Assembly (NCBI GenBank): GCA_015143295.1
Contig: CM026570.1
Span: 23,753,250-23,817,249 of the forward strand
Length of the DNA stretch: 64,000 nucleotides
Source of the DNA: Tetracentron sinense
Lineage: Eukaryota; Streptophyta; Magnoliopsida; Trochodendrales; Trochodendraceae
Direction: 5' to 3'
Shown here in pieces: positions 10,449 to 21,648 of this stretch. Position 1 is the stretch's first letter. Each line of letters begins with the position of its first letter. Under the pieces are notes generated by a model. It had not been told where the DNA came from. It saw nothing but the letters and a program-made list of their open reading frames with translations, and did not search any database. A program made the position numbers and the translations under genes.

Positions 10449-12052
10449 ATGTCCTCTATCCTTTGGAGAGATTGAGATGAATAGTTCTTTGTTTCCCGAC
10501 ATGTGCCTTGAATATCCACTATCCAAGAACCATCTTGTCTTGGAGGAGTTAGATTTCAAACAAACTTACAAAACAAAATTTAAGTAACTCCAACATATAA
10601 TCCTCCTGAAACCCACATAGTTTTGGATGGAACCCAAACTGATTTTTGAATGTTTTTGGGAGGGTGAGTTCCTTTTGGTACCCAAACCATGTGTGGTCCT
10701 TTGTAGATGGTCTTGGGAGTGTATGATCCCTTTGGAACCCGAATCTTTTTAATTACCTTCTTTCCATTAAAGGTGAAAAAAGCATTAGAAGGAGCATTCA
10801 AAACATTTTTAGATTTTGAAAAGAAATTTTGGTACTCCTTTTGTTTAGAAAAAAGGGGTTATATCCAAGATCGGTTTTACCAAAGACACATCTTTGTTGG
10901 CCCAAAAGTCTTTCAAGATTCTTTTCCCCCGTTGATAAGGTGTGACCAATTTTAGTCAAATCAATGACTTTGACTTTTAGCTCTTCACACTCACAAGTTA
11001 GTCCTTGGGGTGAATTTTGAAAATTTTCATTCAAAACATTGTTTTCCTTTTCAAGTATGATTTTCTCATTGAGTAAATCATTTTTCTCTTTTAGTAAAAA
11101 ATCATTTGAGTTTGAAAGAGAGATGTTGTCCTTTTTAAGTTGTTTGTTCTCTGATCCTAATTTAAGAAATTCTATATAGAGTTCATCAAATGTCTGTCTA
11201 ATGTCTTCATACGATAGAGATTTACTAGGTCAAGAACTTACCTCCTCATTATCAAGAGCCATGAGGCAAAGGTTGGCAACTTCTTCTTCACTCGAGTTGT
11301 CATCCAATCCACTTCCTTCGGACTCATCCCAAGTGGCTTTCATTGCATTTTTCTTGAATCTTTGGCCTTTCTTCAATTGAGGACACTCGGTCTTTATGTG
11401 TCCTGGCTTCTTACACTTATAGCAAATGATTTGCTCCTTTTTGCTTGATTCTCCTTTGGTCAAATCCTTTCCTTCTTGAATGGCGGTGACTTTGGGATCC
11501 CAACTTTTTGGAAGTGAGTGAAGGACTTTTCTAATACTTTCTGCATTAGAGTATACTTTACCCAGAGATTTCAGTTCATTCAAGATATTTGTAAAGCGAG
11601 TAAGCATATCTCCAATGGATTCTTCCTTTTCCATTTTAAAGAGTTCATACTTATGAACTAACATGCTTATTTTTTCTTCTTTCACTTGATAAACCTTCAT
11701 ATGTGACTTGGAGTTTGTCCCATATTTCCTTGGCTGAGTCACATCCATAGATTCTATTGAACTCTTGTGGACTTAAGGCACAGTACAAATTGCTAATAGC
11801 CTTAGCATTTGTTTGAATGAGTTTGATGTCTGCTTCATTCCCTTCATCTTCAGTTTTAGGGATTCTAATACCATCAATTACTTTATGAAGTAAATGAGGT
11901 CCTTTGACAATGACTTTCCAGCAGTCATAGTCAAGAGCTTGTAAATAGACCATCATTCTAATTTTCCAATAATTATAGTTTTCTCCATTTAACAATGGAG
12001 GTCGGGTGGTCGATTGGCCCTCTCCTAAGGTAGTAGCAAAAATGTTTGCCAT
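10449..12052 (-). pseudogene. Ty1/copia gag and start of protease (element C1)
   Basis: Reading on the minus strand from the ATG at 12052, about 50 bases after the primer site, gag shows RPPLLNGENYNYWKIRMMVY and then AKEIWDKLQVTYEG. A frameshift follows near 11690, then FTNILNELKSLGK and a CCHC zinc knuckle CYKCKKPGHIKTEC (CX2CX4HX4C). A coiled region follows, then LGQQRCVFGKTDLGYNP, a basic stretch, and the protease start WFLDSGYSRHMSGNKELFIS near 10475-10530 with its D-S-G. The sequence ends abruptly at about 10449 against a plus-oriented LTR; integrase, RT and RNase H are lost. Gag packages RNA and protease matures the polyprotein in live elements. This copy is broken. Confidence 0.85.
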
Positions 12053-12099
12053 AGGGGATCTTTAACTCAAGATGGTTAGATCTAAAAATAGAGCACAAA

Positions 12100-12113
12100 G
12101 CTCTTATACCAAT
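12100..12113 (-). other. Primer-binding site of C1
   Basis: On the minus strand, TTGGTATAAGAGC follows the LTR end directly. It is the initiator tRNA-Met type with one change from TGGTATCAGAGC. Confidence 0.7.
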
Positions 12114-12783
12114 TGATGCCCAGATAATGGACCCTAGAGGGGGGGTGAATAGGGTTTATGGCAAATTAAAAATTTACTCTAAGTGATATTAGCGGAATTT
12201 AAAACTTATCACAAAAGCTATTAACTAAAATCAGAGATGATAAAGGAAAGAGAGGAATAGAGATACCAGACACCAAATATGTTATCGGGGTTCAGCAACT
12301 TGCCTACGTCCCCGCCTTTTAGCTTTCCTGCTTCAAGGATTTTCACATGATTCACTAATCGTACTCTTCTTTTCCGGCGGAGAGCAAACCTTACACTCCT
12401 TTTATAGGGTCAGGAATAACCTCTTACAATCCTTTTATAGGCAAAGAAGTAACCTCTTCAAGAGAGACTCTCTCTTGGATACAACAAGACTCTCTTCTTG
12501 ACAGGGTGCAAGAATCCCTGATTTTTCACTTTCAATTAATACAGAAATTTGTGGATTTTTAATCCAAATTGAAAGCTCCTTAATTGAGTTAGATAAGAAT
12601 TGAATACAATGCTTACAATCTCTCAAGATAGATTGGAATTGAATGCTCAAAATGAGTGAGTGATTAGGTTTAGGGATATTCAATGCAAAAACAGAGTATT
12701 GATTGCTAGAGGTTGGTGAGTGATGAATGATCAATAAAACAGTGATTGGAATCCTTAGTTACGTATTTTTATCATAAATCAAC

Positions 12784-12793
12784 TCTATTTATA
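12784..12793 (-). promoter_or_regulatory. LTR TATA box
   Basis: CTATAAATAG on the minus strand lies downstream of the palindrome cluster, as in the C1b and C2 LTRs. Confidence 0.6.
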
Positions 12794-12880
12794 GTTGGGC
12801 AATCAATATGGTCATTGGGAGAAGCATTGAATGCGAACTAGCCGTTTAAAAATAGCCGTTATAGGTTTTTCCCGCAGGCG

Positions 12881-12999
12881 CTCGTCGACGAGTGGGAGAG
12901 AATCAGGCTTGGTTCGTCACCGAGTGGAGACAAAAGCAATTGCTTCAATTTTTTGTCACCCACTCGTCGATAAGTCCCTTGTATTCGTCGACGAGTCCA
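12881..12999 (-). repeat. Palindrome cluster CTCGTCGACGAG in C1 U3
   Basis: Four imperfect copies occur (12881-12892, 12911-12926, 12960-12977 and 12984-12999), about 90 bp upstream of the TATA box in LTR orientation. Confidence 0.8.
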
Positions 13000-13502
13000 C
13001 TGTAAATTTTTCAGTAAACTCATCTTTATGAGACCAAAAATGTGGGAAACATGTTAGGACCCTTAGACAATGGATTTAATATTATTTTAATCATTTTAGG
13101 GCCTTAGTAAGATGCTCATGTTATACTAGGTCTCCTAGGGTCAATCTAGATAGTCTTTCAGCAATTGTTTTCCAATGTCTTGAGGACATTTTACAAGGTC
13201 CTAGACACTTTTAACTTTAGACAACAATCTTCATTCTTGATTTGAGAAGCTCTACTCTTGATGGATCTTCAAGAATTTGTCTTGAGCTTTTGGGGCTTCT
13301 AGCATTTGAACTTTAACCTTGATGACTTTAAAAGTGAATTAAGCTCTTCAATTCTTCATATCTTGAATCTTTGATCTTAATAGACTTCTTTTCTGAAATT
13401 TCACATACTCAATGAAAATATTAGTGCAACTAGAGTCATTTCATTATTGTGTCATCATTGAAACTAGTAAGGGTATATAGAGTTGTAACCTTGAGGCTAA
13501 CA

Positions 13503-13516
13503 ATCTCCCCATTTTT
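13503..13516 (-). other. Polypurine tract of copia element C1
   Basis: On the minus strand AAAAATGGGGAGAT lies immediately before the LTR start TGTTAG. The same arrangement is seen before the C2 3' LTR at 49992-50005. Confidence 0.7.
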
Positions 13517-15522
13517 GATGATGACATAATAATGTGAATGGCCTTGGGATGAGCTTCCCCTCACTATAAGTGGTCTTATAAAAAGTGAGAGTAACTCCCC
13601 CTCAACATGAGCAATAAGTGTAATAATTTTAGAATTCATAGTTTTGAGCATATGTCACATTAGTAAAAAATTGATTTTGAAATTTGGAATCAAGAGAAGT
13701 TCCATGATCAAAGTTTTAAGTCAAGTTTGTTAATAACACATAAGTTTAGAGTTTTGAACCAAGATACTTTTCACAAAGAGGTTAGTGATGTTATAGATGT
13801 TAATTTAAATTTGGAACCAAGAAAAGTTCCACAAAGAATTGATCTATTGATTGTATGCAAGAAGTCTACTATATATAAAAAAAGCTAAAGCATCCCCATT
13901 CACATTTTTCTCTCCCCCTTGGCAACATCAAAAAGAATAAAGAGATGAAAAATAAAGTGATTGGGATTTTATATATAAACTCATCAAAAGTTCATACGAG
14001 TTAGAGAGAAAAAAAAAAAAAAGGAAAAACAAAAACATGACAAGTCTGCAGCACAACTTCTGTCTCTTGGTAGGCCTATCTGACTTTGATGTAGGCTGTT
14101 TTGGCTTGGTCTTGGATAGGTCTTCAGAGGAAGGTGAAATCACATCAGCTACAGGGAGCACTAGAGGAGTGGCTTGAGAAGGTTGGTGTGGAGGAACTGA
14201 AGAGGAAACAGGAGGTGGCTGAGGAGGAAAGTAGAACTCTGTGGGAATAGGAACAAATCCTAGCTTGTGAGAGGTGGAGGTAGAGTCTAAGGCAATCTGA
14301 TCCACCATGGCTGCCATCACTCCAAGTACTGGAGCTTGATCATTCAAGAGGCTTGCCATTTGATGGATGTACCTAGCTTGGACATTGACAGCATCTCCTA
14401 TGCTTCTCACATCTCCCAAAAGCTTTGCACTCTCAATGGAGGCATCCTTAGATTTGTTCTACGTTATGGTGATGATGGAGTCCACTCTATCCTTGATGAC
14501 ATTCACTCTCATTTCAACCTCTGCTAATCTAGGCTCACTGACCTTTACTTCTGACTGAACAAACTCTAATTTTGACTCTAGAGATGAAAGCCTCTCTCTA
14601 GTCTCTAACTGAAAACTCTCTAACTGAGCTGTCCAAGAAGCCTGAAGACTCTCCAAAAACTCTCTCTGAAAATCCTGGAACTGAAGTAGCCTCTGATTGA
14701 TCTGCATCTGAAAATGCTCCATACTGGAGGCCATGGAGACAACCTGGGTAGTCAGTAGAGTCATCTGCTCACTAGAAGGTGCAGCCCTAGAAGGTGAAGC
14801 AAACTGGTGTCCTGGAGCCTCAAAATGGTTTGAACTCTGTCTATGTGAGGGCTCAGGGACATCAATATCAATCCGGATATCACCCCAGTCAGGCTCAGCC
14901 TCTGCCTCAGCAACTATCTCATCCTCTGTATCAGGAACTGGCTGATCCGCAATTTCTATTTCATGCACTGCCTCAGCTGCCTCTGGCTGCACTACTGGCT
15001 CAACAGGAGATGAAGGAAGGATAGGAGAAAGAGGAGCAGCAGGAGTGGAGTGAGATGGTGGGGGTACTGAAGGAGGAATAGAAATATCAGGCAAATCAGC
15101 TGGAGTGTCACGCCCCAAAATACCCCTTAGGAGTTAAGGGATTAACCTATCAAAACCATCCTGCCATGAATAAGGTGAACTGATCCAATAATGACAATGA
15201 TTAGAGTGCAGAAGCTCATAAAAAGTGTGGAAGCTCATGATCAACTTTTTCTTTTCAAAATAAGGTAATCTGTATCCCAAGTTTTCATATACAATCACAA
15301 ACATCAAAGCAAAGGTGGACATGCCCACCTATCAAAATACAAAATCATAACTCTCTCTCTCTCTCAGCACTCGCCGGGTACGGCCATCTATCTAAGTCTC
15401 TCGCCTCCACTTAAGGCTCTACCATAAGATCCATGTGAGGCTCCTCCTCACCATAATCCTCCTCGATCCAAGGATCGGGAGCACAGATGTCAAACCGAGT
15501 ACCTGCCGACATGAAAGTCCGA

Positions 15523-15541
15523 CTGAGTATGGAATACTCAG
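15523..15541 (-). other. Conserved LTR stem-loop CTGAGTATT...AATACTCAG
   Basis: A perfect inverted repeat of nine-base arms, about 420 bases from the LTR 3' end. It is matched in three other Tekay LTRs in this window. Confidence 0.7.
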
Positions 15542-15939
15542 CGAGTACAAGCTACTAGCTAAACAGTAGTAATAACATGTACAAGAGAACATTGATTTGC
15601 ACAATCAGTAAAGCAATATAAGATCATCATATGCATGCATGAATGCGAAAAACTAATAAAGTCATACTTCAAAATCATGTCTTGTCTTGTCTTGAAAACA
15701 GTTGTTTGGGTGTGTGTTGATGTGTTTTCAATCCTGCTTGTCATACTTGAAAACAATGTGTGGTCTTGGGTCTCGTTCGTAAGAATCACGTATGTGTCAT
15801 GTCTTGCTTGGAATCACGTGTCTTGTGTTCTTGCTTGACTTGCCATGACTTGACTTGACTTGCCTTGTTTTCTTTTGAGCCAAATGTTAGTGCCCTGTGA
15901 ATAAGAATACATATATATAGATATCGAAAGAGGGGTACA

Positions 15940-16140
15940 CTAACATCCTTGACCAGCCCTATGTCCGGCTTGATCAACTTGTTTTCTTGTGAGCCAGGTT
16001 TGACATATCTTGCGAAATGCCCTACCCTTGACCGACCCGATGTCCGGCTTTATCCACCTGCTTGTTTACTTGTGAGTTAGGTATGACATATCCGAAGATA
16101 TGCCCTACCCTTGACCGGCCCGATGTCCGGCTTTATCATT
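15940..16140. repeat. Three-copy tandem repeat of about 80 bp inside the solo LTR
   Basis: The phrase TTGACC(A/G)(G/A)CC(C/T)(T/G)ATGTCCGGCTT recurs three times, with TGTGAG(C/T)(C/T)AGGT(T/A)TGACATAT between copies. Confidence 0.7.
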
Positions 16141-16984
16141 CGTATCGTGAATCACTTTTATTGTGGTAGTTCAAATACGTATACTTTGAAAACATCGGTC
16201 CATGGATGCATACGTGTTTGTGTGTGACAATCATGCTAGCATAAGTGATCAAAAAGGGAAAGACATACCACATCTTAATCCTACTTAAATTCATGTGAGA
16301 ATCGAGCCATAAGGAAAACATTGCATGAAGGTTAGTCTTTTAAGAAACATTTCATGGTTCGTGTCTCCATAATTTTCATCTAATTCATTTTATTCTCATT
16401 TAGGCATTTTATCAAACACTTGGCAAGCATCACATTCCTAGTCCTTTGATTTAAGTTTCTTAGTGTATATTTTACAACAAACACAAGGGTGTATTCATTA
16501 TTTATGAAATGCCCATCCACCATTATCCATCACACTACATACATCACACCACATGGCATCCAATCGCCAATTCATCATCCATCCACAACATCCCCATTTC
16601 TATCTTGTTTATATTTAGGAGAATTGGTGTATTTCAAAAAGGGAAATTACAAGATAAAAACCATCATTTTTAAAGGAGAAGCCCTAGTTATTACTAAGCT
16701 AGTTAGTAAGGGTGTACTAACCTTGTGAGGGTCCCTTCTTAGTTTGAAGAAACCCTTTAACAAGAATCCCAACTTGCGGAAGAAAATCCTTGCTTAAGAG
16801 GATGATCCAAGCTTGATTTGGACTCTCTTTGATCTCCACAAGACCCCTCTTGGAAATCCCCAAACCTTTCCTCTCTTTTCCTCTCAAAAAGTCCCTCTCT
16901 AAGTGTTAGGAACCTTGGACCCTCGAAAATGGGGTATATATAGTGTTAGGTTTATGAAAAGCCTAAAAAAAAAATTTTCTGGTG

Positions 16985-17100
16985 ATCTTGCTCAAGCGGG
17001 CCTCAATCTCGCTCTAGCGGGTTGCTCACTGGCCTCAAAACCCCATTTTTCGCCGATCTCGCTCGAGCGGATTTGGATCTCGCTCGAGCGAGTTTTTCTG
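16985..17100 (-). repeat. Palindrome cluster CTCGCTCGAGCGAG in Tekay LTR
   Basis: Four imperfect copies of CTCGCTCGAGCGAG occur, the best at about 17081-17094. In LTR orientation the cluster follows the conserved anchor (17175-17122) almost directly. Confidence 0.8.
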
Positions 17101-19259
17101 CAAAAACCCGCTTTGGTAAATTGGCCATAACTTTTGACTCGGTGGTCCGATTTTGACGATTCAACTTGCGTTGGATTCTTCTTTTGAAGGGAAACAACTT
17201 TTTTTTTTTGAAAACTCCTAATTTTTAGTTTTAATTTATCAAAAATGGCTCTAAAGTCAACTAGTCCGAAAATGGATTGCGACAGTCCAGATTTTCAACA
17301 GTCCCGACTTTGGGATTCGGACTTTTGACTCAACCCCAACTCAAAATCTGGAAAAGTGATCAACATGAACCTTGAAGGGGGTTCCAATACCTTTCCAAAA
17401 ACTCAAGAATCACTCGATTCCGATGAGCGGTGATAAAGCTAAAGCCTCCCTAAAGTTAAGGGTATGCGAAGACCTTTTTCTTCTTTTCAACTTTGATCAT
17501 ATTATGATCACTCAGAGTGTTTCACACACTTGTTTTAACACTATTAATCTATTCACAAAGGTCCTTAGGACCCTAACACAATTTCTAATGCATCCATGAA
17601 AAAAAAAGCCCCCATGAACATTAATATCCATGTGGCCCCAACACCACAACACATAGGGTATTTCCATACCCCATCTACCTTGAATCCAACCCCTATTTCA
17701 TTTTCATAACTCACGACCCTATGTTCTTCAATCAACTAAGGTAACCCATTGGGTACAACCCATATGCATGGGTGGCCCCGACTGCTACAAAATCCCTTGA
17801 ATTGACACTATTCACATCCCTATTCACTTAACGCTTTGGGTATGTTTTTATACCCTCGTTTCTTCATCCCAAACACCCAATAAAACTTATGCTAATTTAA
17901 ATATCCTCATCATGCCTCACAAACCAAGTTACATAAATGACCCTCGGCCTTCACAAGACTTGTGTCTATGGCACTATTCTCAACATTGTGACATGGTTCT
18001 ACGTTCACACTTAGGGTATTTCATACCCTAGATACTTGAGTATTATTATACTCTTGTTTGAGACTCAACATACACATAAAATCCTCACTTCACTTTCCCC
18101 AATATTAACACATGGTAGGCCTTAGGCCTTTACATGCATTGCACACTAATACTATTCACTTACAACTCTTTAAGCACTTAGGGTATTTTATATACCCTTG
18201 CTTCTACAAACAAAGAGTATGTTTCTACTCTCCTTTGAGATTTAACACACGCACCTTAAACCCTCACTTAATTCACCATACTACCAGGAATAAAATGAAC
18301 CATGGTATCAGGAACAAAATGTAAAGACCTTAAGCCTTTACACACAACACACAAGGGCACTATTCACGGCCTAGTGAACTCGGGTCCCACGCCTAAGGCT
18401 TGTCACACTCTAAATCCTCAGCTCATACAACACCTACCACATGTTTTATACAAACACGTATTCCTCTTAGCATTAACCAAATGCCAAAATCACCTCGAAA
18501 ACCTTGGTTTGAACACGCCTAATGCAAGGCACTATTCACTCACGTGATCCATGTTTGCCGAAAATCCGGGGTGCTACAGGAGTGGGGTTAGGAATAGTTT
18601 GGGATTTGGGGACCCAAACATTACTGTACTCTATATAAGAGTAACCCATTCTCATAATAGTAGCCTTGGAGTAAATATCAGAATCAGAGATGGACTTTTT
18701 ATCCTGATAGGAGTCAAAAGGGATTTTGAAATGTTTGAAATGTCTGGTGAGAGCAAGACCATAGGGAAGTCTGCCTGTAGTTCTTTTGGCTGTGTCTTTC
18801 ATCACATTAACAATAATGAAGGATAGGTATAATACTGGGTGGTCAAGATGCACCAAATTAAAAATACATCGAAAAAGGTAATAAAATCCCTGCCACCACC
18901 ACAAGGAATAATATCATAAGCGATAATGTGATGTGCAAGACGACCATCAAGGGTAAGATCCTTGAGCTTCGGAGGAATAGGGTCAGTGATGTCTTTATTG
19001 ACACACATCACTTTCAATGCCTCAATGACATGGTTTTGATAAAATTGAGGTATAAAAGATGGTTTTTCTTATGAAAGTTGGTTTATTATGATCAGATGAT
19101 GAAAATGATGAAAAGGATTTGGTTTTGATGAAAAGTATGGAAGTTTGGGGTTTTAAAACATGTGAAGAGTTTTGCATAAGTAAAGGGAATTTGAAAAAGA
19201 GAGTTTTGTTATATGTGTTAATAGCTTAAAGTGTGATTTTTGAAAAGGGTAATTACTTA

Positions 19260-19935
19260 CCTCCTTGTAAAGCTTTGTAAAGTCTGGTTTTGATAAGGGT
19301 AGTTGATAACCCTTGTAAAGAAAAAGGTTTCTGAAAAAGGGTATTTGATACCCCCTTTAAAGTATGATTCTCAAAGGAAATTTGCAAAGTTAGGCTTTAA
19401 AAAAAAGGTATTTAGATACCCCATGTTAAGTGCAAAGGTTTTGAATGAAGGGTATGTGATGCCCCCTTGTGAAGTATGATTTCCATAAAGGGTATTTACA
19501 TGCCCCCTCGTAAAGTTGAATAAGAATGATGGTTAGTTGGCACCCCCTTGTAAAATGAAAATTTTGAAATGGGTATTTACATGTCCCCTTGTAAAGCTGA
19601 ATAAGAATGATGGGTAGTTGGTAGCCCTTTGTAAAGTGAAAGTTCTGAAATGGGTATTTGATGCCCCCTTGTAAAGCTGGAAAGACTAAAGGGTATTTGA
19701 TGCCCCCTTATAAATTATTATATTCTACAATGGGTATTTATATGCCTCCTTGTAAAGCTGAAAAGAATTAAGGGTATATGATGCCCCTTTGTAAAGTATG
19801 ATATTCCACAATAAGTATTTATATACCCCCTTGTAAAGTTGAAAAGTACGAAGGGTATTTTATATACATCCTTGTAAAGTTGTGAATGTGTATGTGACAA
19901 AAGGGTACTAGTGGATACCCCTTGTAAAGTATGTT
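19260..19935. repeat. 41-bp minisatellite, about 16 copies
   Basis: Units of 38-60 bp each contain GGGTATTTGATGCCCC-like sequence followed by CTTGTAAAG. GGGTAT and ATACCC within a unit are complementary, so many units can fold back on themselves. Confidence 0.85.
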
Positions 19936-20170
19936 TTGAAAGCATGGATCTTAAAGAAGGTTTTGTACAGGACGATCTCAAAGTACATTTTGAAAAGTAT
20001 AGTTTTGCTCAAAGTATTGGTTTTGCTCAAAGAAATGATGTTTTGGAAGTAAGATTCAAAGTATAATTTCTGCACTCTGATTAAAGTATGTATATCAATT
20101 GTTTTCGTTTCTATGCAAAGTATGCTATATATTTTGATGTTATAACACTGCTAGTTAGTGGTAGGTATAC

Positions 20171-20191
20171 GCTGAGTATTCAATGCTTAGC
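20171..20191 (+). other. Conserved LTR stem-loop GCTGAGTATT...ATGCTTAGC
   Basis: Same position class (about 385 bases before the LTR end) and sequence as in the other Tekay LTRs. Confidence 0.65.
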
Positions 20192-20555
20192 CAAATTGTT
20201 ATCTTCGGCAAGTTACAGGTTGGATGGTTGTGCTCTGAACCAAGGGTTGAGGAGGAGTATGTCGAGGGGCCGATAGGCAGTCATCATAAGTGGTTGAATG
20301 ATGCGAGCGGGAGGCATGTATTTGGGGATTAACTTGTGGGAGTTTGTGTATTGAACTTGAAGTGATGGACCTTGGGTATAAGTTTTAGTTTATATTTCAG
20401 TTTTTATTTATGTTAACACTTGGAAGACCACATTATGAAGAAGAAATTTTTAGGTTCACTTTTTAGCATACCTTATGTGCTCTTACAGGAGGGTTTGGAA
20501 TATGCGTCACGATGCCAAAGTATCATAACTCCTAGGTGCTATTTTGGATCGTGAC

Positions 20556-21648
20556 ACTAAGTCCAATAGTTTTTCCTAGAACAAAATCTAGGGCTTGATC
20601 CTATTTCCCCAATTAATTAGGTAGCAACTCTCTATTAGGCGTTTAACATTGTTCCTCAACAGGGCTTGGGCCGAAAGGAAAGACAATAAATTCTCTTCCT
20701 CACACCATGTACGATGGGAGGTTATGACTATTTTCAAGAAGCGTTTACATGCCTCTTAGCTAAGTGATTTAAATATCACTATTACATATAATAGCCATTA
20801 TGTGCATGGATAATCTATTAAAAATTAGAGAAGTAATTTGGAGAGAATTTTTATATTTAAGATAATATTTCAATAATTTAAAGATATGTCTATTCTAAAA
20901 TGGCTATAAGAGGATATAAGGTATGAAGAAGTCAGATTAAACGAGTTTATTCAAATATGTAGAGAAGAGAGATGCTAACATTTTTTAACACCAAGCACTG
21001 AAAATTAATGACCATTCATCCCTATGATAATTTTATATCTACAGTTTAGTATTTATGCACAAGAGTATCTTAATTGGTCAACTACAATACTAGAAATCAG
21101 CTTATTGTTCACAATTTATATCCGTGATCTTAATCCATTGATCACGATTATCTTGTGTAGAAACAACTGTGATCTTTCAACGCGTGATCTTATGTATGTC
21201 AAAAATCGATCACGATTATTTATCAGTGATTACAGATGTCAATTAATCAAACATTATACATTACAAAATTAAGATATTTGGTGGTAATGGTGATTATATA
21301 TTTATTAAGATCATCGGGAAGCCAATGTTATACTCCATCACTTGGACCACCGTGCTTTAAATGAGAGTATCCAGAAGTTAGGTTGCTCAAGAGAGATGAG
21401 TGAACATATCCCTTGTCTCTAAATCAATGAATTATATCGCAATAAAAAAAGAAAAAAAAAACTTCAATTTGGTAAGAGATGGATTGGCTTGGGGGCCTAC
21501 ATATATGAAGTCCGAATAGATTTGGGCTGAATAAGGCCCAGCCGGTTGACATCCCTACCAAACTCATAGTAGTTATTCCATAGGAGCTTCCAATTTGAAT
21601 AGGATGCAAGGGAGATGGGTTCTGGTATCAACGCTCCCAAACCTTACC
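20556..21648. other. AT-rich stretch without a recognised gene
   Basis: No coding match and no clear repeat recognised. It lies between the LTR fragment and the start of the duplicated CER1 3' flank. Confidence 0.4.

Larger units (their letters stand above)
12114..13502 (-). mobile_element. Ty1/copia LTR (C1), minus orientation, internal to a tandem unit
   Basis: The minus strand starts TGTTAGCCTCAAGGTTACAA at 13502 and ends with CACCCCCCCTCTAGGGTCC followed by ATTATCTGGGCA near 12117 (end uncertain by about three bases). It has its own palindrome cluster (12881-12999) and a TATA box CTATAAATAG (12784-12793). A polypurine tract abuts its start on the env side and a primer site abuts its end on the gag side, so it sits between two element bodies in the same orientation. 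Confidence 0.85.
15106..18578 (-). mobile_element. Solo Tekay-type LTR, 3.47 kb, inserted in the env-like ORF
   Basis: The minus strand starts TGTAGCACCCCGGATTTTC at 18578 and ends in GGGGTATTTTGGGGCGTGACA-like sequence at 15106, the termini of this LTR family. Flanks share CTCC (GGAG at 15102-15105 and 18579-18582), probably a 5-bp duplication that lost one base. There is no internal region, so it is a solo LTR left by LTR-LTR recombination. It holds the conserved anchor (17122-17175), a palindrome cluster (16985-17100), a three-copy repeat with CCGATGTCCGGCTT (15940-16140) and the CTGAGTATT stem-loop (15523-15541). Confidence 0.85.
13928..19050 (-). pseudogene. Copia env-like ORF (C1), split by a solo LTR
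   Basis: Two pieces on the minus strand, about 19050-18579 and 15105-13928, form one ORF interrupted by a Tekay LTR (15106-18578). The upstream piece shares LTLDGRLAHHIIAYDIIP and RDFITFFDVFLIWCILTT with the C2 env-like ORF (near 48140-48260), followed by LPYGLALTRHFKHF and MRMGYSYIEY. Removing the LTR and one copy of CTCC joins the pieces in frame as N-P-T-P-A-D-L. The downstream piece is Pro/Ser-rich, then a long coiled-coil region with repeated LESFQLETRERLSSLE-like heptads. One stop lies at about 14456 and frameshifts lie near 18830. Such ORFs sit 3' of pol in the SIRE/Maximus lineage and have no proven function. This copy is dead. Confidence 0.75.
19051..20555 (+). mobile_element. Tekay-type LTR fragment, 5'-truncated, with a long minisatellite
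   Basis: It ends ATAACTCCTAGGTGCTATTTT then GGATCGTGACA at 20555, the terminus of this LTR family. It carries the GCTGAGTATTCAATGCTTAGC stem-loop at 20171-20191. Its start is lost; at about 19050 it abuts the env-like remnant. Confidence 0.75.

Noticed and set aside
19260..19935. CRISPR-like array
   Set aside because: Units are contiguous and degenerate, without constant repeats and unique spacers; the DNA is plant and inside an LTR.
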